Below, piece by piece: positions 30,906 through 33,030 of a stretch of 33,030 bases of DNA. The position numbers and the translations under genes are program-made. Location: contig JAKJBW010000023.1 in the NCBI GenBank assembly GCA_022706785.1, positions 1-33,030 on the forward strand. The letters are read 5' to 3'. Under the pieces are notes generated by a model. That model ran no database searches and was not told the DNA's origin. It saw only the letters and a program-made list of their open reading frames with translations. The number at the start of each line of letters is the position of its first letter. The stretch's first letter is position 1. This stretch comes from Bacillota bacterium. GTDB taxonomy: Bacteria; Bacillota; Clostridia; UBA1381; UMGS1253.

Positions 30906-31364
30906 ATGAAAAAAATATTGTCTTTGCTGATAGCGGCTGTACTGGTGCTGTCTGTTTTTGCGTCAATGACCACGGTATTTGCCGAGGATGCAGCGTCAAA
31001 GGTGATTACGGTGACCTTAAACGGAACGCCGATCAATTTTGCCGACCAGACGCCCATCATGCGGTCTGACCGTGTGCTGGTTCCTATGCGCGCTATTTTT
31101 GAGGCTATGGGCGCCGAGATCACATGGGAAGGCGAGACACAGACTGTTTGGGCAAGCAAGGATGACCTTGTGGTTGCCGTTCAGATTGATAATAATGTTT
31201 TGTTCAAGAACGTCGGCAGCAAGCCTGCGCAGATACCGCTTGATGTGCCCGCTATTGTAGAGAACGACCGCACAATGGTTCCGGTACGCGCCATCACTGA
31301 GGCGTTCGGTGCCAAGGTCGACTGGGACGACGCCAATCAGACTGTTGTTATCGTTCAGAACTAA
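30906..31364 (+). CDS. Secreted copper-amine-oxidase N-terminal-like (stalk) domain protein
   Basis: The 152-residue protein starts with a clear signal peptide (MKKILSLLIAAVLVLSVFAS, cleavage likely after VFA at 26). The rest is a single copper amine oxidase N-terminal-like domain (PF07833): VTLNGTPINFADQTPIM, then DRVLVPMRAIFEAMGAEITW, then ENDRTMVPVRAITEAFGAKVDWD, and the closing strand TVVIVQN. In Clostridia this module usually decorates cell-surface enzymes; here it stands alone with no catalytic or anchoring part, so it is probably a small secreted or wall-associated binding protein. It has its own strong promoter and a strong terminator, so it is a single-gene unit that may be highly expressed. 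Confidence 0.9.
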   Translation: MKKILSLLIAAVLVLSVFASMTTVFAEDAASKVITVTLNGTPINFADQTPIMRSDRVLVPMRAIFEAMGAEITWEGETQTVWASKDDLVVAVQIDNNVLFKNVGSKPAQIPLDVPAIVENDRTMVPVRAITEAFGAKVDWDDANQTVVIVQN

Positions 31365-31376
31365 TAACATATACCG

Positions 31377-31421
31377 ATCCTTCTTTGCAGTTATGCGCTG
31401 CAAAGAAGGATTTTATATTTG
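31377..31421 (+). terminator. Strong intrinsic terminator
   Basis: ATCCTTCTTTGCAG (31377-31390), loop TTATGCG, CTGCAAAGAAGGAT (31398-31411): a perfect 14-bp stem followed by TTTATATTTG. Confidence 0.9.
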
Positions 31422-31861
31422 ACAGCTTTAGGGAACATATAAAAATCCGCTTGTATATTTGCTCAGAATACAGACAGCTATGATACCTGCAGACCGATTC
31501 TCTTCAGGCAAGGAGCTGTTTTTTTGCGCTCAAAACAGGGATTTTCCCAAGCTTGCCGTTTCTTTCTGCTTGCCACTACAGGCTAATACCAAAGATTATT
31601 TTCTTCACTGCCGATGCGAAATCCGCGAAAAAATCACGCCCTAGAGAACACTTTTTTAATCACTTTAATACCATGCGTTATATGCAGTCTGCCCGTTAAG
31701 CGCCCTCCGGTATGGCCACACCGTTTGCGGGCTGGCCGCATATTCGCTTGAATTCAGCTTTGTTACCGGACAGTCCGCATCTATGTTGTTTTTAAGGCCG
31801 CATCACAGGGAGGCAAATGACGTTATATTTGCTGCCTCAAAAAAAAAGGAGGAGTCACTTT
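31422..31861. other. 440-nt intergenic leader region of the secreted hydrolase
   Basis: I see no gene. Open frames here are short and lack family features. Near the right end GAGGCAAAT (31810-31818) pairs with ATTT-gct-GCCTC (31827-31838), forming a bulged hairpin followed by ten A residues and AGGAGG (31847-31852). No promoter with good spacing was found, although one must lie in this region or far upstream. The left half is AT-rich and may be decayed sequence. Confidence 0.4.
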
Positions 31862-33030
31862 ATGAAAAAAAGGTTTTTGGCAATCAGCATCATGATAGCA
31901 ATGCTGCTATCGGCACTCGGCTTTAGCTTTACACCCAAGCTGGAGACTAAAGTCAGCGCAGACCCGGTATTCCCGCTCAAGGTGAGCGCAAACGGCAGAT
32001 ATCTGACGGATTGGAATGGCGTCCCGTTCCTTATCAAGATGGATACGGCATGGAACCTTGGTGGGGCTAATGCCAACGCCGCGTATGTGGATGACTATCT
32101 TGATGATCGTGTAGCAAAAGGGTTCAATTCCATCTTAGTTGTAGGTAGCGAGTGGAATCCAGAGCAGGCCAACGATCTTGGCCAGTATCCGTTTGGTAAT
32201 CCACCCAACCTGAGTTCACCCAATACGGCTTATTTCAGCAATTTGGATACCATTATTAATAAGTGTGCATCCAGAGGCCTGTTGGTTTTCTTAAACCATA
32301 TCAATTGGCAGGGACTATATAAAGACTATCTCACCACTACCAATGCCACTTCGATTGGGCAGTTCTTAGGCAACCGCTATAAGAACAAAGACAATATCAT
32401 TTGGGTTCACGGCGGAGATGCAAATGGTAATGACGCGGCAAATATGAATGCTTCCAAAACAATATATTCGGCTATGGCGGCAGGAATAAAGCAGTATGAC
32501 ACTATCAAGCCCAAGCTGCATACATACCATATCAACTGGCAGCATTCGACCTCGGATTTTTTACAGAATGAAACTTGGATGGATTTCAACATGTACCAGT
32601 CCTTCTCGGCGAAAGCACCTGTTTGTCAGTATGCTTACAGCCAAGCGCTTGACGATTACAATAATCACGGTACAAAGCCCACATTCTTTGTGGAGCCCTG
32701 CTATGAGGCAAACACTACCGAAGGCGTTGCGGTAATTCCGTATGATATCCGCAAGGCGACCGGCTGGGGAATGCTGTCCGGCAGCTTTGGGGTAGGCTAT
32801 GGGCATATGGATATCTGGCCCATGGATTCAGATGTTATGAGCTATACCGATGCCCCGGGCGTACAAGATTACGGGCTTATGCTGGATGTGCTGGCGACGC
32901 GCCAGTGGCAAAAGCTGGTGCCCGACAGCGGTCACACCATGCTTACCGTAGGGTATGGAAGCGCAAACACATACGCGTCTGCGGCCAAAGCGTCAGACGG
33001 CAGCTTCGGTGTTGTCTATATGCCTGACGC
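31862..33030 (+). CDS. Secreted DUF4038-type glycoside hydrolase (partial, 3' end beyond window)
   Basis: 389 codons are visible and the gene runs off the window. A signal peptide (MKKRFLAISIMIAMLLSALG, cleavage probably near VSA at 33) precedes a DUF4038 (GH140-like) barrel: NGRYLTDWNGVPFLIKMDTAW, KGFNSILVV, NIIWVHGGD (GGD at 184-186) and EPCYE (278-282). The D of GGD and the E of EPCYE are the likely catalytic residues, in the same order as in the intracellular homologue at 6828-8120. The protein should act outside the cell on plant or host polysaccharide side chains; the exact bond is unknown. AGGAGG lies 9 nt before the ATG. C-terminal binding or anchoring modules may follow beyond the window. 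Confidence 0.88.
   Translation, partial: MKKRFLAISIMIAMLLSALGFSFTPKLETKVSADPVFPLKVSANGRYLTDWNGVPFLIKMDTAWNLGGANANAAYVDDYLDDRVAKGFNSILVVGSEWNPEQANDLGQYPFGNPPNLSSPNTAYFSNLDTIINKCASRGLLVFLNHINWQGLYKDYLTTTNATSIGQFLGNRYKNKDNIIWVHGGDANGNDAANMNASKTIYSAMAAGIKQYDTIKPKLHTYHINWQHSTSDFLQNETWMDFNMYQSFSAKAPVCQYAYSQALDDYNNHGTKPTFFVEPCYEANTTEGVAVIPYDIRKATGWGMLSGSFGVGYGHMDIWPMDSDVMSYTDAPGVQDYGLMLDVLATRQWQKLVPDSGHTMLTVGYGSANTYASAAKASDGSFGVVYMPD

Noticed and set aside
1..33030. CRISPR array, tRNA, rRNA, transposase or integrase genes
   Set aside because: I found no regularly spaced repeats, cloverleaf-like segments, rRNA signatures or recombinase motifs on either strand.

Overview
The window looks like a chromosomal stretch of an anaerobic, moderate-GC Firmicute of the class Clostridia, probably a gut-type lineage. 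The clues are purine-rich Shine-Dalgarno sequences before almost every start, TTG and GTG starts, Rex, FapR and a FabK-type enoyl reductase, a pyrophosphate-type phosphofructokinase, and the gene order fapR-plsX-fabH-fabK-fabD-fabG-acpP-fabF-rnc-(radical SAM)-smc-ftsY. I cannot name a genus from sequence alone.

Layout. Bases 1-723 hold the end of one CHR-family chromate transporter half and a complete second half. Bases 724-3586 are rich in small repeats: two 159-bp inverted-repeat elements (724-882, 3428-3586) with TAA on both sides, a 101-bp inverted-repeat element (889-989), and a run of five hairpins (1854-2010). Among them lie a TtcA-like tRNA thiolase and a minus-strand hypothetical protein. 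Bases 3664-6585 carry phosphofructokinase, the redox repressor Rex, and a P-loop protein with an Asp23/Gls24-like C-terminus that overlaps rex by 4 nt. A minus-strand intracellular DUF4038-type glycoside hydrolase (6828-8120) diverges from the fatty-acid cluster.

Bases 8393-22323 are the core block. FapR, with its own promoter and a candidate operator, is followed by PlsX, FabH, FabK, FabD, FabG, ACP and FabF. This supplies most of type II fatty acid synthesis and its link to phospholipids, although no fabZ or acetyl-CoA carboxylase genes are in view. Then come RNase III, a radical SAM enzyme, SMC and FtsY; the last two probably have their own promoter, which overlaps the stop of the radical SAM gene. 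A UPF0182 membrane protein ends the plus-strand run.

From 25300 on the strands alternate: a lone holin-like gene (-), queH (+), an unrecognised gene (-), and a minus-strand set lysS > membrane protein > SigB/F/G-type sigma factor that ends at a strong terminator. The end of the window has a small secreted stalk-domain protein and the first 389 codons of a secreted DUF4038 glycoside hydrolase, a distant relative of the intracellular one at 6828-8120.

Most of the window is housekeeping. The parts most worth a second look are the sigma factor coupled to a membrane protein behind lysS, the P-loop/Asp23 fusion coupled to rex, the paired 159-bp elements with a compensatory base change in their central hairpin, and the structured intergenic regions. 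I see no CRISPR array, rRNA, tRNA, transposase or phage module.
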